Assembly: GCA_016235595.1 (NCBI GenBank)
Contig: JACRJX010000041.1
Location: 372,001 to 436,000, forward strand
Source: Verrucomicrobiota bacterium
GTDB lineage: Bacteria; Verrucomicrobiota; Verrucomicrobiia; CAIQCK01
DNA: 64,000 bases
Direction of reading: 5' to 3'
Under the pieces are notes generated by a model. The model ran no database searches, was not told the origin of the DNA, and worked only from the letters and a program-made list of their open reading frames with translations. The position numbers were made by a program, and so were the translations under genes. Positions 24,952 to 33,820 of this stretch are shown in pieces. Every line of letters starts with the position of its first letter. Positions within the stretch are counted from its first letter, which is position 1.

Positions 24952-25968
24952 TCAGATGACGTCACGAACCGTTGCCTTGCCGGCCTTGCGGTCGCGATAC
25001 TGCTGTTCGATCCACTTGTAGGTGATGCCCAGGCCTTTGCGGAACGGCATGTTCGGCTCCCAGTTGAGCATCTTCTTGATAAAGGTGTTGTCGCTGTTGC
25101 GGCCAGCAACGCCACGGGGCGCATTGAGGTCGTATTTCCGCTTCAGTTTCACGCCGCCAATCTCCTCGACGAGACTGACGAGGTCGTTGACGGAAATCAG
25201 CTCGCTCGTGCCAAGGTTGATCGGCGTGGCAATCAGCTTGTCGCAGTGCATGATCATGTCAATGCCCTTGAGGCAATCGTCAATATACATGAAGCTGCGT
25301 GTCTGGTGACCGTCGCCCCAGATGACGATTTCCTTTTTGCCGGTGTCCTTCGCCTCGATCACCTTGCGGCAAATGGCGGCCGGCGCCTTTTCACGGCCGC
25401 CGTCCCACGTGCCCCACGGCCCATAGACATTGTGGAAGCGGGCGATGGCGGTTTTCATGCCGCGTTCGGCCCAGTATTCCTGGCAGAACATCTCCGAAAG
25501 CAGTTTCTCCCAGCCGTAGCCGCGCTCTGCGTAAGCTGGGTAGGCGTCGCTCTCCTTCAGCGCGCGGCAATTCGGGTCTTCCTGCAACTTCACGTTGTAG
25601 GCGCAAGCCGAGCTGGAATAAAAGTAACGTTCGCAGCCAGCGCGATTGGCCGCCTCAATGAGATGCGTGTTAATGAGAATGCTGCGCAGGCACTCGATGC
25701 GGAACCGCTCGATGAAACCCATGCCGCCCATGTCGGCGGCGAGGTTATAGACCTCCACCGCGTCCTTGACGGCAGCTTTGCAGTTGGCCTCGTCGCTGAG
25801 GTCCATGCACCAGCTCTCCACGCCGGGCGTGCGCTGATACCACAGCGGCAGCGGCTTCTTATCCACCGCGCGGATGCGGGTGAAGCCCTTGTCGTGAAGA
25901 TGACGCACCAACGAACCTCCAATAAAACCACCGGCGCCGCCTACGAGGATCAGATCATTCTTGTTCAT
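24952..25968 (-). CDS. GDP-mannose 3,5-epimerase-like SDR
   Basis: A 338-aa extended SDR. Rossmann motif GGAGGFIGG at the N-terminus, LAADMGGMGFI, SSSACAYN, the Tyr/Lys pair YGWEKL, RFHNVYGPWGTWDGGREKAP, WGDGHQTRSFMYIDDC and GRNSDN all match GDP-mannose 3,5-epimerase of plants closely, more than GalE or GMD. It would convert GDP-D-mannose to GDP-L-galactose/L-gulose. It is the first gene of an operon with the kinase (19-nt gap) and the nucleotidyltransferase. The mannose-1-phosphate guanylyltransferase downstream supplies its substrate. Confidence 0.88.
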   Translation of the reverse strand: MNKNDLILVGGAGGFIGGSLVRHLHDKGFTRIRAVDKKPLPLWYQRTPGVESWCMDLSDEANCKAAVKDAVEVYNLAADMGGMGFIERFRIECLRSILINTHLIEAANRAGCERYFYSSSACAYNVKLQEDPNCRALKESDAYPAYAERGYGWEKLLSEMFCQEYWAERGMKTAIARFHNVYGPWGTWDGGREKAPAAICRKVIEAKDTGKKEIVIWGDGHQTRSFMYIDDCLKGIDMIMHCDKLIATPINLGTSELISVNDLVSLVEEIGGVKLKRKYDLNAPRGVAGRNSDNTFIKKMLNWEPNMPFRKGLGITYKWIEQQYRDRKAGKATVRDVI

Positions 25969-26086
25969 GTGTGCTTCCTTTCTACTTCAAAACTCTCGTC
26001 GCTTTCAAACCTCAACTGGGTTTAAGAAATCGAACACACGATACGCTTGATTGCCACGGCTGCAAATGGATAGGGTTGACCCTTCG

Positions 26087-26977
26087 ATGGATATTATTGA
26101 CCGCAAATCCAAACCGGTCCCCCAGCCGAAGTTCATCTCCACGCAGGTCTCCGACGTGCGTTACTACTACCTGGATCTGCGCCCCGCCCCGACGCGCGGC
26201 ATCACTGTCGTCTGCGGCGGCCGCGAGCGGTGCAATCCCGAATACGTCATCAGCCGGCGGGAATTCCCGTTCCTCTCGATCGAATACGTCTCGCAAGGCC
26301 GCGGCGAGGTGAAGGTCGCGCGCCAGACATTCCGCCTGCAGGCCGGTTCGGTGTTCTCCTACGCGCCCGGCGTGGTCCACACGATCCGCAACGACCCAAA
26401 AGACCCGATGGTGAAATACTTCGTGGACTTCACAGGCAGCGAGGCGGCACGGATGCTTCGGGACAGTCCGCTGCGGCACGGCGTTGTCCAGCTTTCGGCG
26501 CCCGGAGAAATCCTCGATATCTTCGAGGACCTCCAACGACAGGGCAGCCGCAACGCGCCAGGAAGCGCAGCCATCTGCGCGGCCCTCGTGCGTCTGCTCA
26601 TCCTGAAGATCCTCGCGTTCGCCGTGCCGGAAAGAGAAGCCGACGCGCGAGCGCTGGCCACCTACCAGCGATGCAAGCGGCAGATCGAACAACACTTCCT
26701 CAGCTTGCGCTCGCTGGCGCAAGCAGCACGCGCATGCCACGTGGACCAGGCGTATCTCTGCCGGCTCTTCCGGCGCTTCGACCACCAGACGCCCTATCGT
26801 TATCTCGTGCGGCTGAAGATGAACCGCGCTGCCGAGCTGCTGCTCGGCACTGGCAGGCTGATCAAACAGGTGGCGGAAGAACTCGGCTTCTCTGATCCCT
26901 ATCACTTCTCCCGCGTCTTCAAATCGGTCCACCGCGTTGCGCCTGCGCAGTTCATTCAAGCGGGCCATCGGCGCTAA
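26087..26977 (+). CDS. AraC-family transcriptional regulator
   Basis: A 296-aa regulator: cupin-like N-terminal sensor (FPFLSIEYVSQGRGEVKVARQ, PGVVHTIRND) and a C-terminal double helix-turn-helix (SLRSLAQAARACHVDQAYLC ... IKQVAEELGFSDPYHFSRVF). Start at Met 26087 is one of three in frame (TTG 26051, ATG 26066); none has a strong ribosome site. It is divergent from the epimerase operon and convergent with the DUF5703 glycosidase gene, so it may respond to a sugar and control either. Confidence 0.9.
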   Translation: MDIIDRKSKPVPQPKFISTQVSDVRYYYLDLRPAPTRGITVVCGGRERCNPEYVISRREFPFLSIEYVSQGRGEVKVARQTFRLQAGSVFSYAPGVVHTIRNDPKDPMVKYFVDFTGSEAARMLRDSPLRHGVVQLSAPGEILDIFEDLQRQGSRNAPGSAAICAALVRLLILKILAFAVPEREADARALATYQRCKRQIEQHFLSLRSLAQAARACHVDQAYLCRLFRRFDHQTPYRYLVRLKMNRAAELLLGTGRLIKQVAEELGFSDPYHFSRVFKSVHRVAPAQFIQAGHRR

Positions 26978-26997
26978 CGGGCTGTCGCGGCTGCTTC

Positions 26998-29892
26998 TTA
27001 TCGTAGATCGGTCAGCACAACATCCTTCTGGCGCGACTTCGGCGTAACGACGAGGTCCACCAGCTTCCCGTCGCGAACGCGACCCTCGACGGTCGTGCGG
27101 CCCGGGGCGTGGAGTTTGAAGTGGAGGTTCCAATCCTTTGGCCATGCGGGCAGGACGTAAATCTTCCCGCCATCGGCGTTCATGATCATGTGTTGGAGCG
27201 TGAGCAGGATGTTGCCGCCGTGGTCCTGGTCGGGCAGCCAGTCGAAGTTCGGCCCCCACATCGCCGGGAAACGGAAGTTGCGATGCGAGTTGCGAACCTT
27301 GTGGAGGATCTGCTTCTTCGCCTCGTCGGTCATGCCGAGCAGCGCGGCGCACTGGCCATCATAGCACCAGCCCGTCATGATCTTCGCGCCGCGGCGGTTG
27401 AACGTCTCAATGCCCGTTTCCAATCCGGGCCGGCCCACGGCGAACAGCCGGAACGGCCACATGGCGTAAAGCTCCGGGTTCTCGCAGTTGTTGCGCTTCG
27501 GATCGAACTTCTCGGCGGGCAGCACAAAACTTTTGCCGTCTTCAGAGCGCACGGGCACGGGTGGCGCGGCGGCTTTCAGCCTTGCCCACAGCTCGCGATC
27601 AGCGGCGGGCGCAGCGTCCTTCGGCAGCGCGAGCAGCCTGTCGAGCACGGACTGCAAGCCCGCAACGGTCGGCGTGTCGTTAACCACGTTGAACCAGTAG
27701 GTCTCGACGGCCTGCGTCGGGCTGATGACGAGCTTGCCGTTCGCGTCGCGTTGGAACCGCGTATCGAAGTAGCGCAACACTTCGCGCGCCATGGGCACGA
27801 GTTCATCGGCGAGAAACTTCGCATCGAGCGTTCGCTCGTGGCAGTCGAGCATGAGTTGCACCAGTTCCAAGCCCTGCTGCCACGAGTAGCACCAGTATTT
27901 GCAGGCCACATCGCCCGGTTGCTTGCCCGTCCGGTCCCAGCCGTAGTCGCGGTTCGCATAGGAGCCGAAGCTCGTCATCGTCTCCGGGAAATACACACCC
28001 TCGGCTCCGTAATAGAGCTTTGCGCGAGCCTTGCAGATCGGCAGCACGTCGCGGTACATGCGGAACACCGCCGCGCACAGGTCGTAGTCGCCGTTCGCGA
28101 CCGCGGACCACGCCGGAAAGCGCGTGTTCTGCCACCAGAAACAATCACCCCACCGCCGCCAGTCCGGGTTGAACTTCTGCTTCGGGTCGGTGAGTTCCGG
28201 GTCCACGGTGAAGATCGAGCCGTTGAACTTGGTGGGGAAGTTGCCGCGCCCGGCGCACGCCGCCATCCAGCGTTGGAGCACATAGGCGCGCGTCACCATC
28301 GATGGCGTCGGCTGCTCCATGCCACCGCCACCCTCGGCCTTCAGCAACTTGCCGTTGAGATACAACCGCCTGCCATCCGCCGCTGCGTCGAACACCGCCA
28401 CGACGTGGTTCCACGCGCCAAGCTGCAGCACATCGTTGACCGCCATCGCGTGCTGACCGGTAATGAACCGCAGGCTGCGGCCCGGATGTGTGTCGAAGAG
28501 AAACCCGTCACCCTTGCCAGCAGTGAGCTTGTCAAAAATGCGCGCGCTCCCCGCCTTTGCATCGGGCCGAATCCAGGCTTCGACCGTGAAGCTGTTCGTG
28601 AGCGCGAGGCACATCTCGTTCGGCACCTCGATGTGCCCACCTCCAAACGCCGCCACCCCTGCGCCATCTGACTCCTCAAACTTCATCGTGCCGACAACTT
28701 TCGCGCCATCCGGCGCAGTGTTGAACCTCCAGCCGGCCAGCCGGCCAGCCGCAACTGCTGCCGCATCGCCCGGCTTCCCCGACGCCAGCGACGCGACCTC
28801 TGCATCGCTCAGCGCACGGTGATAAACCGTCGCGCGGCTCATCGCGCCGCGGAACTTGCTGCCGCCGTTGCTGTCTGCGCCAATGCGCAGTGGATGCTGG
28901 TTCGCCGGCAGCGCCGCGAGGGCGACATTGTCGCCCTCAACGAAAATCCAACTGCGATTCCAGAACGCCTTCCACCACGCCGTCGTCGCTTTTTCAGCAG
29001 CGGCACAGTTGTCCGATGATACGGCAACGGCGGCCAGTCCCTTCTCCCAGGCCGTCAGTGTGTCAGCCACCGCCGAGTGTGTCGCGACTCGGATCGCAAA
29101 TCGCTTCATGGGCGCGGATGATTTCAGCGCGCTTGCGCCGTCTTTTACGAAACCGGGCGCAGATATCGAGCCGCCGAAGGTGCGGTGCAGGATCGGGTCT
29201 TTCACCAGATCGGCGAACTTCTCCAGACTCTGGTGCTTCAACGTCAGCGGCACACACGAGTGTTCATTGCGGTGATACCACGTCACAGCGTCGCTCGCGT
29301 CTTTGACCACGTCTGCCGATTCCCGCACTTCGATCTCCGGTGGTCCGGCCTGCATGGTCCAGCTTGAACCTAGCTCGCCGCCTGTGAGCACCTTCTTCTC
29401 CGTCCGCCAGCATTCCAGTTGCACCTTCACACTGAGCGGCTGCTTGCTCTCCCCCACGACGTGGATCACCGGCGCGTTTGCATCCACGAAGATGCGGATT
29501 TTAGATGTTGGACGCTGAGTGTTGGGTTGCGGCCCGGCGGCATTGCCTGTGGTGATTTCAATGCATCCTTCGCGCAGCTTGAGTTCCTGGCGGAACGGCG
29601 CGCCCTTCGAGAACGGGTTCGGCGTCAGCGACGCGCGCACACCACCGAGCTTGAGCAGCCGCGACGCCTCGCTCCACGCGTCGGTGCGGGCAACATAGAA
29701 ACGCAAGTCGCCACCTTCCTCGACCCAAACGTTGAGGCCGACCTCGCCATTGCCGATGGGCATCGAGCCGGCGGCATTCTGGCTCGGCGTTTCCCAAACG
29801 ACGTTGTAGCGTTCCAATTCGGCCGGAGCGCCGGCGAATACAGTCGTAAATGCGAGAGCAGTAACAGCACAGAGGATGAGGAATCGGTTCAT
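26998..29892 (-). CDS. exported DUF5703/GH95-like glycosidase with inserted LamG domain
   Basis: A 964-aa protein with a signal peptide (MNRFLILCAVTALAFTTVFA). Residues 20-330: beta-sandwich of the DUF5703/GH95 kind (MPIGNGEVGLNVWVEEGGDL). Residues about 350-530: LamG/concanavalin-like domain, with ATVYHRALSDAEVASLASG and NEMCLALTNSFTVEAWIRP. Residues 540-960: (alpha/alpha)6-type domain (WPFRLFAVGRPGLETG, GGKIYVLPAWPKDWNLHF). The LamG insertion inside the enzyme is unusual and may serve glycan binding. Likely removes terminal sugars (fucose, galactose or rhamnose), not determinable here. Confidence 0.82.
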   Translation of the reverse strand: MNRFLILCAVTALAFTTVFAGAPAELERYNVVWETPSQNAAGSMPIGNGEVGLNVWVEEGGDLRFYVARTDAWSEASRLLKLGGVRASLTPNPFSKGAPFRQELKLREGCIEITTGNAAGPQPNTQRPTSKIRIFVDANAPVIHVVGESKQPLSVKVQLECWRTEKKVLTGGELGSSWTMQAGPPEIEVRESADVVKDASDAVTWYHRNEHSCVPLTLKHQSLEKFADLVKDPILHRTFGGSISAPGFVKDGASALKSSAPMKRFAIRVATHSAVADTLTAWEKGLAAVAVSSDNCAAAEKATTAWWKAFWNRSWIFVEGDNVALAALPANQHPLRIGADSNGGSKFRGAMSRATVYHRALSDAEVASLASGKPGDAAAVAAGRLAGWRFNTAPDGAKVVGTMKFEESDGAGVAAFGGGHIEVPNEMCLALTNSFTVEAWIRPDAKAGSARIFDKLTAGKGDGFLFDTHPGRSLRFITGQHAMAVNDVLQLGAWNHVVAVFDAAADGRRLYLNGKLLKAEGGGGMEQPTPSMVTRAYVLQRWMAACAGRGNFPTKFNGSIFTVDPELTDPKQKFNPDWRRWGDCFWWQNTRFPAWSAVANGDYDLCAAVFRMYRDVLPICKARAKLYYGAEGVYFPETMTSFGSYANRDYGWDRTGKQPGDVACKYWCYSWQQGLELVQLMLDCHERTLDAKFLADELVPMAREVLRYFDTRFQRDANGKLVISPTQAVETYWFNVVNDTPTVAGLQSVLDRLLALPKDAAPAADRELWARLKAAAPPVPVRSEDGKSFVLPAEKFDPKRNNCENPELYAMWPFRLFAVGRPGLETGIETFNRRGAKIMTGWCYDGQCAALLGMTDEAKKQILHKVRNSHRNFRFPAMWGPNFDWLPDQDHGGNILLTLQHMIMNADGGKIYVLPAWPKDWNLHFKLHAPGRTTVEGRVRDGKLVDLVVTPKSRQKDVVLTDLR

Positions 29893-30044
29893 GGCAGGCA
29901 GCATTCTACACACACCACCCCCTGCGGGCAAAGCAACGATTCCAGGCGTTTTCGCGCCAGTTGCCGCCGATGTGCTATGTGGCGTGTTTCTTTCGCTACG
30001 GGAGAAGGTTCAAGGAAGGGACTCGTCAACCGCTCTGCGCACCG

Positions 30045-30084
30045 CAAAACTCAATGCGACCCCCGAATAGGGAGGGAGATCGCA
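30045..30084 (-). terminator. candidate terminator after Flp-like pilin gene
   Basis: On the minus strand TGCGA ... TCGCA with CCC/GGG inner pairs (30084 to 30055) is followed by TTGAGTTTTG. It lies 12-50 nt after the pilin stop. The stem is imperfect. Confidence 0.4.
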
Positions 30085-30095
30085 TCCGCCACAGA

Positions 30096-30290
30096 CTACG
30101 AACTGGCGGCCGTCGGCGAACCACCCGATACGCCCTGCGCTGTCATCTGGCTCTGGGTCGTGTCAAAGGTGCACGAGGTCCTGACACCCACAGCTTTGAT
30201 GACCAAAATGGCCAACACAGCGATCAACGCCAACACGAGGCCGTATTCCACCAAAGATTGTGCACGCCTGCTGGCCTTCTTTATGTTCAT
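30096..30290 (-). CDS. Flp/type IVb pilin-like small protein
   Basis: A 64-aa protein MNIKKASRRAQSLVEYGLVL followed by a hydrophobic helix (ALIAVLAILVIKAVG) and a polar Ser/Thr-rich tail. The short basic leader, Glu five residues into the mature part and the single N-terminal helix are the hallmarks of Flp/TadE-class pilins cut by a TadV prepilin peptidase. No tad/cpa genes are near, so assembly would depend on genes elsewhere. The tail contains one Cys. Confidence 0.75.
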   Translation of the reverse strand: MNIKKASRRAQSLVEYGLVLALIAVLAILVIKAVGVRTSCTFDTTQSQMTAQGVSGGSPTAASS

Positions 30291-30308
30291 AGCTGCTCTA
30301 CTTGTCAT

Positions 30309-30752
30309 CCATGTCGCATTCTGCTTGTCGGTCTTGTATACGAGTTCACATCTTTGTGCAACTCCTCAGACAAAACGGGGTTGCGCCACACTCTTGCTCT
30401 CACAGAGTTTCTTTGCAACGCCGGGTCAACGAAAGACCTTGTCGGGATCCTCCCGTCCAAAACAATCCGCAGCCCCAGTTTCATCTGCATTGCGTCTGCA
30501 ACCACAACACATGCTAAAAAAGCATGGCGGGCTCGTACTTGATTAAGACAGCCAAATAATACTCTCGCTCGCTATTCTGCCGCAATTCCTGTGCCAAACC
30601 CACTCCCGACGGGGTCTCATCAGGCCCTCGAGATTCTGGCTCGACCGACGCGGCTGCAACCACACGTAACCGAGGCCAAGTCATCCGTGATACCCCCCCC
30701 CACCACCTTCTGTCTGCGCAGCGGCATGGGAAACAGGCCGCCCGATGATTGC
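30309..30752. other. 444-nt stretch without a convincing gene
   Basis: No frame looks protein-like. It holds a small hairpin (CATGCT-AAAAA-AGCATG, 30510-30526) and a run of nine C (30693-30701). The promoter of the Flp-like gene should lie in its first 150 nt, but I see no clear box. Confidence 0.5.
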
Positions 30753-31250
30753 CTAGCCGCTATTGAAATCCCCGCTCAGCACCAACTGTTTTTTTCGCTC
30801 TCTGGCAAAATACATCATGGCTTTGAGTTCCTGTCCGTTGTCCAGGATCACGTCCACCCATTCCCGGGAATGCCAGGACGGACACTGCTCGAAGAAATCC
30901 AGTCGTCGCAGCGTCCGTTTATCCACCTCGTAAACTTCGCCGACAATCCAAGAGACCTTTTCACTCTTCACGACATAAGGAGACACCCCGACATAAAGAG
31001 CGAACTGCTCCTTGGTTCTCCCTTTACCAAGGAATCTTGCCTTTTCAAGATACCGGTGATGGCTGTTGCCGGAGCGCAGAACTCCGTGAACGAATACACA
31101 CAGCTTTGATGGCTCACCCATCTCGAGTTTCATTTTGGTACAAACAGGAAAGGCGTGCCTGAACGGGCCGTGGCATATGTTCGTGATCCGATGGTTTCGG
31201 CGCCTGTTGCCGGCGTGCCGTTGCTGTCGGTTTTTGTTGAGTGTTTCCAT
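30753..31250 (-). CDS. gamma-glutamylcyclotransferase-like (GGCT/AIG2 fold) protein
   Basis: A 165-aa protein whose residues 48-160 match the GGCT fold: KLCVFVHGVLRSGNSHHRYL (usual YGTLxxG, here HGVLRSG), FLGKGRTKEQFALY, WIVGEVYEVDKRTLRRLDFF, then Glu in FFEQCP as the likely catalytic acid. Met1 has a good ribosome site (GGAAGG), but the first 40 residues (Arg/His-rich) are not family-like; Met40 or Met44 may be the true start. A 13-bp hairpin lies just upstream. Function: glutamyl-amine cyclotransfer or an unknown small-molecule role. Confidence 0.7.
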   Translation of the reverse strand: METLNKNRQQRHAGNRRRNHRITNICHGPFRHAFPVCTKMKLEMGEPSKLCVFVHGVLRSGNSHHRYLEKARFLGKGRTKEQFALYVGVSPYVVKSEKVSWIVGEVYEVDKRTLRRLDFFEQCPSWHSREWVDVILDNGQELKAMMYFARERKKQLVLSGDFNSG

Positions 31251-31274
31251 ACCACCTTCCCTGTGAAGCAGGTC

Positions 31275-31306
31275 GGGCCTCGGCGGCGCGTGAGCCGCCG
31301 AGGCCC
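31275..31306. repeat. 13-bp perfect hairpin upstream of GGCT-like gene
   Basis: GGGCCTCGGCGGC / loop GCGTGA / GCCGCCGAGGCCC. No T run follows on either strand, so it is not a classical terminator. On the minus strand it ends 24 nt before the GGCT-like start codon and would sit in the 5' leader. Confidence 0.75.
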
Positions 31307-31454
31307 TGAGCGGGCTGTTGTGGGGGGTGAGGTAGGCCAGCCCGCCTAAACTCTCCCTGCAATTGATCGAACGTTTCGATGTCTCCCGTCATCATTGCAG
31401 TCATCCATTTTCCCTTAGCAAGCCACACAAGAACGAGAGAGCGGTTCCAGCTTG

Positions 31455-31946
31455 TCAGGACGGTTGTGCATGAATCGCCGGAGACGTGCCACCGGCGTTC
31501 ATCGAAGCCCCAGGCTTGGGCTCCGTTTCATGAAGCAGGCGCTCAACAATATGATGCGCGGTTTCACAGGTAAATGGTTTGGTGAGAAACGCGCTGGCTC
31601 CCGCCGCCTCCATCTCAGCCGCCTTGTTGTTTAGAACATAACCGCTCATCAAGACTATCTTCAGTTGCGGCTGCAGCTTGTGCATCTTCCGCGCGACTTC
31701 CGCACCATTCACCGCTTCCAGAAAATAATCCACGATTGCCAGGTCAAAATTCTGCGTCGCGACCAGTTGCAATGCGGTCTTGTCATTCGCAGCCACAGCG
31801 ACGGAATAATCCGGCGCTGGGAAGATGGCTGCAAAGAATCGAAGGATACAAGGTTCATCATCGACGACGAGAATCCGGGCAGATGTTTCGCTCTTTTGAC
31901 CATCTGCGCGACCCTCGTTGTTCTCGGATTTCCATTGATCAGGCAT
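31455..31946 (-). CDS. stand-alone receiver-domain response regulator
   Basis: A 163-aa protein containing one REC domain at residues 24-140: acidic pair in RILVVDDEP, phospho-acceptor Asp in LAIVDYFLEA, Ser in IVLMSGYV, and Lys in FLTKPFTCE. There is no output domain, only a 20-residue tail. Ribosome site GAGGAA precedes the ATG. It would act through protein contacts, CheY/Spo0F style. No kinase is adjacent. Confidence 0.9.
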   Translation of the reverse strand: MPDQWKSENNEGRADGQKSETSARILVVDDEPCILRFFAAIFPAPDYSVAVAANDKTALQLVATQNFDLAIVDYFLEAVNGAEVARKMHKLQPQLKIVLMSGYVLNNKAAEMEAAGASAFLTKPFTCETAHHIVERLLHETEPKPGASMNAGGTSPAIHAQPS

Positions 31947-32836
31947 GCGGAAGTTCCTCGTCTTGGTTCAATTGCCACTGCTTCATTGCTAAGTTTGTCT
32001 CACATCTTCACTTAACCCACCATTTTAGGACAAGTGGCTGGATTTGACATGTCAGGGGGATACACCCAGACAGTCAGGAATTATCCTGCCTGAGACCACT
32101 GTTCTTCCTGACGTGACGGAGGCTGCTTTTGGGAGGAAAGTTGACCGGTGAGTCATGGAATTTCACATGTAAATGAGGACCACAACGGAGCCAAATCCGG
32201 CGGTGCCGAGCTGTTAACTCAGCCCATGCCACCCGTGTCCTCTTCCTGCCGCGCCAGGCACATTATCAGCAGCGATCAGGTCGAGTGTCTGTCACTCCAG
32301 AGCAAAGGCTGCAAGTTCGTTCTGAGCTTTGGCAAGGCCCGAATCTGTTTCCATCCACAACGGCAGGCGATCGCCGCGCGCAAGTGAGTCCAGAAGGAAC
32401 CCGAAGGCAACTCTCCTCCAGAGGGTGAAGGCAACGATCGGGTTGCAAGACCATGCTGCAATTCGGACTCAAATGCGCCGCACTTCGCGGGATGTTGACA
32501 ATTTAGTCGCGGGGCCGGGGTCAGAAGGCTGTTGCCCAACAGCCACACCCTCCTTTCTGACCCCTCCCCGCGGCGACTCCTGTCGACCTTTTCTCCGTCA
32601 TGCGAGCGAGGGGAAAAACCGTGTCCAAAGAAACCATGACAACCTCTGGTCTTGAAGCCGGGCCAGAGGAGATGGTGTGAGCCAGGCAGCGGCGTGGGTG
32701 CGAACGAGTCCCTGCGGACGAAGGACAAGCGAATGGCAGCCAAGGAAGCCGGTCGGAATGTGTTCGCTCAAATTGGACCGCGCGCAGGATATTTAGTTGT
32801 CAACCCGCGCGAACTTCAGCCACGCAGTTCGGTGCG
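31947..32836. other. 890-nt stretch without a convincing gene; structured repeats
   Basis: ORFs here have poor composition and no family signal. The stretch contains an 8-bp inverted repeat (GTCAGGAA 32073-32080 / TTCCTGAC 32105-32112) and a longer nested inverted repeat at 32506-32577. It may hold gene remnants or a non-coding RNA. Confidence 0.5.
32506..32577. repeat. nested imperfect inverted repeat
   Basis: Outer arms GTCGCGGGG (32506-32514) and CCCCGCGGCGAC (32566-32577), middle arms GGGGTCAGAA (32517-32526) and TTCTGACCCC (32555-32564, perfect), and an inner hairpin GGCTGTT-GCCC-AACAGCC (32527-32544). Together these form a 72-nt extended stem in a gene-free region. Confidence 0.7.
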
Positions 32837-33817
32837 TCAATGCATTATCCCGCCTTGGATCGCGTCGCCGGGCACATCAAGCAACTGGATGCTGGAAATG
32901 GTCTTCATCGTCTTGTGATCGGCGAAAGTCCAGACGACCTGCTTGTTCGGTGTCACTTCGATGAGGTGCGGTCCATTGCCAAACTGTTTATGGCCAAGCC
33001 AGTTGCTCATGACCGTATTGCCGTTGGGCAGGCGCTGGAGACCCGCCATGAATTTCAGGCTGATGCCGGGCAACTCGTCACCCTTGACTTCCCACACGAT
33101 TTTGCCGGCGGCATCCACCTCGAACACACGGTGACCGCCGGGCCGGTCGCCACAGGAGATGAGCGTGTTACCGTTGGGCAGGCGGATGGCGCTGTGGGGA
33201 CCACCAGCCGCGGGAATCTCTCGCACCAACTTGCCCTGCGAGTCGTATTCGCGAACGGCCTGTTCGCCGTTGTGAGTGACGAGGTAATTGCCGTTGGCGA
33301 GCAGGCGCGCGTTGCGGATGTACGCGTGCCCTCCGTCCCTGCCTTCAGGCAGCAGCCGCACCTCCTTGACGATCTTGCCGTCGGGCGCGACCACAAGCAG
33401 CCGGCCTGTGTTGCACTCACCGATGAACGTGTTGCCGTTGGCGAGCCGCTGGCAGGCGTAGATTTCGCTCGGCCCCTCCACCTGCTTCGTCGTGCCATCC
33501 TTCTGCTTGACGGTGCGTTTGAACGGCGAGCCTTTGTAGTCGAAGACGATTTTCCTATCGCGTGTGACCTCCTGCACGCCGGTGCCGGTGTTGAAGAGGA
33601 GGTTGCCGTTGGGCAACACCCAGAGATCGTTGCACGAGCCGGTCTTGTATTCCCATTCCACGTTGCCGTCGGCGTTGACAATGAACACATTGCCACCGGT
33701 GTAGTCGGTGCAGGCGAAGCGATGGCCTTTGCCGGTCTGGAGCGGCATGTCGCCAGCCAGAAGGGGCGAGGCCAACAGGGATGAGAGAATGCAGATCAGA
33801 TGTGTTATTGATTTCAT
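32837..33817 (-). CDS. exported beta-propeller protein (NHL/PQQ-like)
   Basis: A 326-aa protein with a signal peptide (MKSITHLICILSSLLASPLL). Six or so blades repeat the pattern LPNGNxL/LANGNxL followed by an Asp-Gly-K turn, for example VLPNGNLLFNTGTG, RLANGNTFIGEC, RLPNGNTLISCG, RLPNGNTVMSNW. This resembles PQQ-like or arylsulfotransferase-type propellers. It starts 3 nt after the sialidase stop, so it is co-translated and may bind or act on the same glycans. Enzyme activity is not evident. Confidence 0.82.
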   Translation of the reverse strand: MKSITHLICILSSLLASPLLAGDMPLQTGKGHRFACTDYTGGNVFIVNADGNVEWEYKTGSCNDLWVLPNGNLLFNTGTGVQEVTRDRKIVFDYKGSPFKRTVKQKDGTTKQVEGPSEIYACQRLANGNTFIGECNTGRLLVVAPDGKIVKEVRLLPEGRDGGHAYIRNARLLANGNYLVTHNGEQAVREYDSQGKLVREIPAAGGPHSAIRLPNGNTLISCGDRPGGHRVFEVDAAGKIVWEVKGDELPGISLKFMAGLQRLPNGNTVMSNWLGHKQFGNGPHLIEVTPNKQVVWTFADHKTMKTISSIQLLDVPGDAIQGGIMH

Positions 33818-33820
33818 GTC

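Noticed and set aside
30693..30701. Run of nine C as a phase-variation switch
   Set aside because: It lies downstream of the GGCT-like gene in non-coding sequence with no promoter or start codon to switch.
31114..31428. 104-codon minus-strand frame between the receiver protein and the GGCT-like gene
   Set aside because: The first 30 residues look acceptable, but the rest encodes the 13-bp hairpin and a Gln/Pro/Arg-rich stretch overlapping the GGCT-like gene in another frame; too weak to call.
32276..32743. 155-codon minus-strand frame in the gene-free stretch
   Set aside because: Cys/Trp/His/Arg-rich random-looking composition, covers the nested inverted repeat, no ribosome site and no family resemblance.
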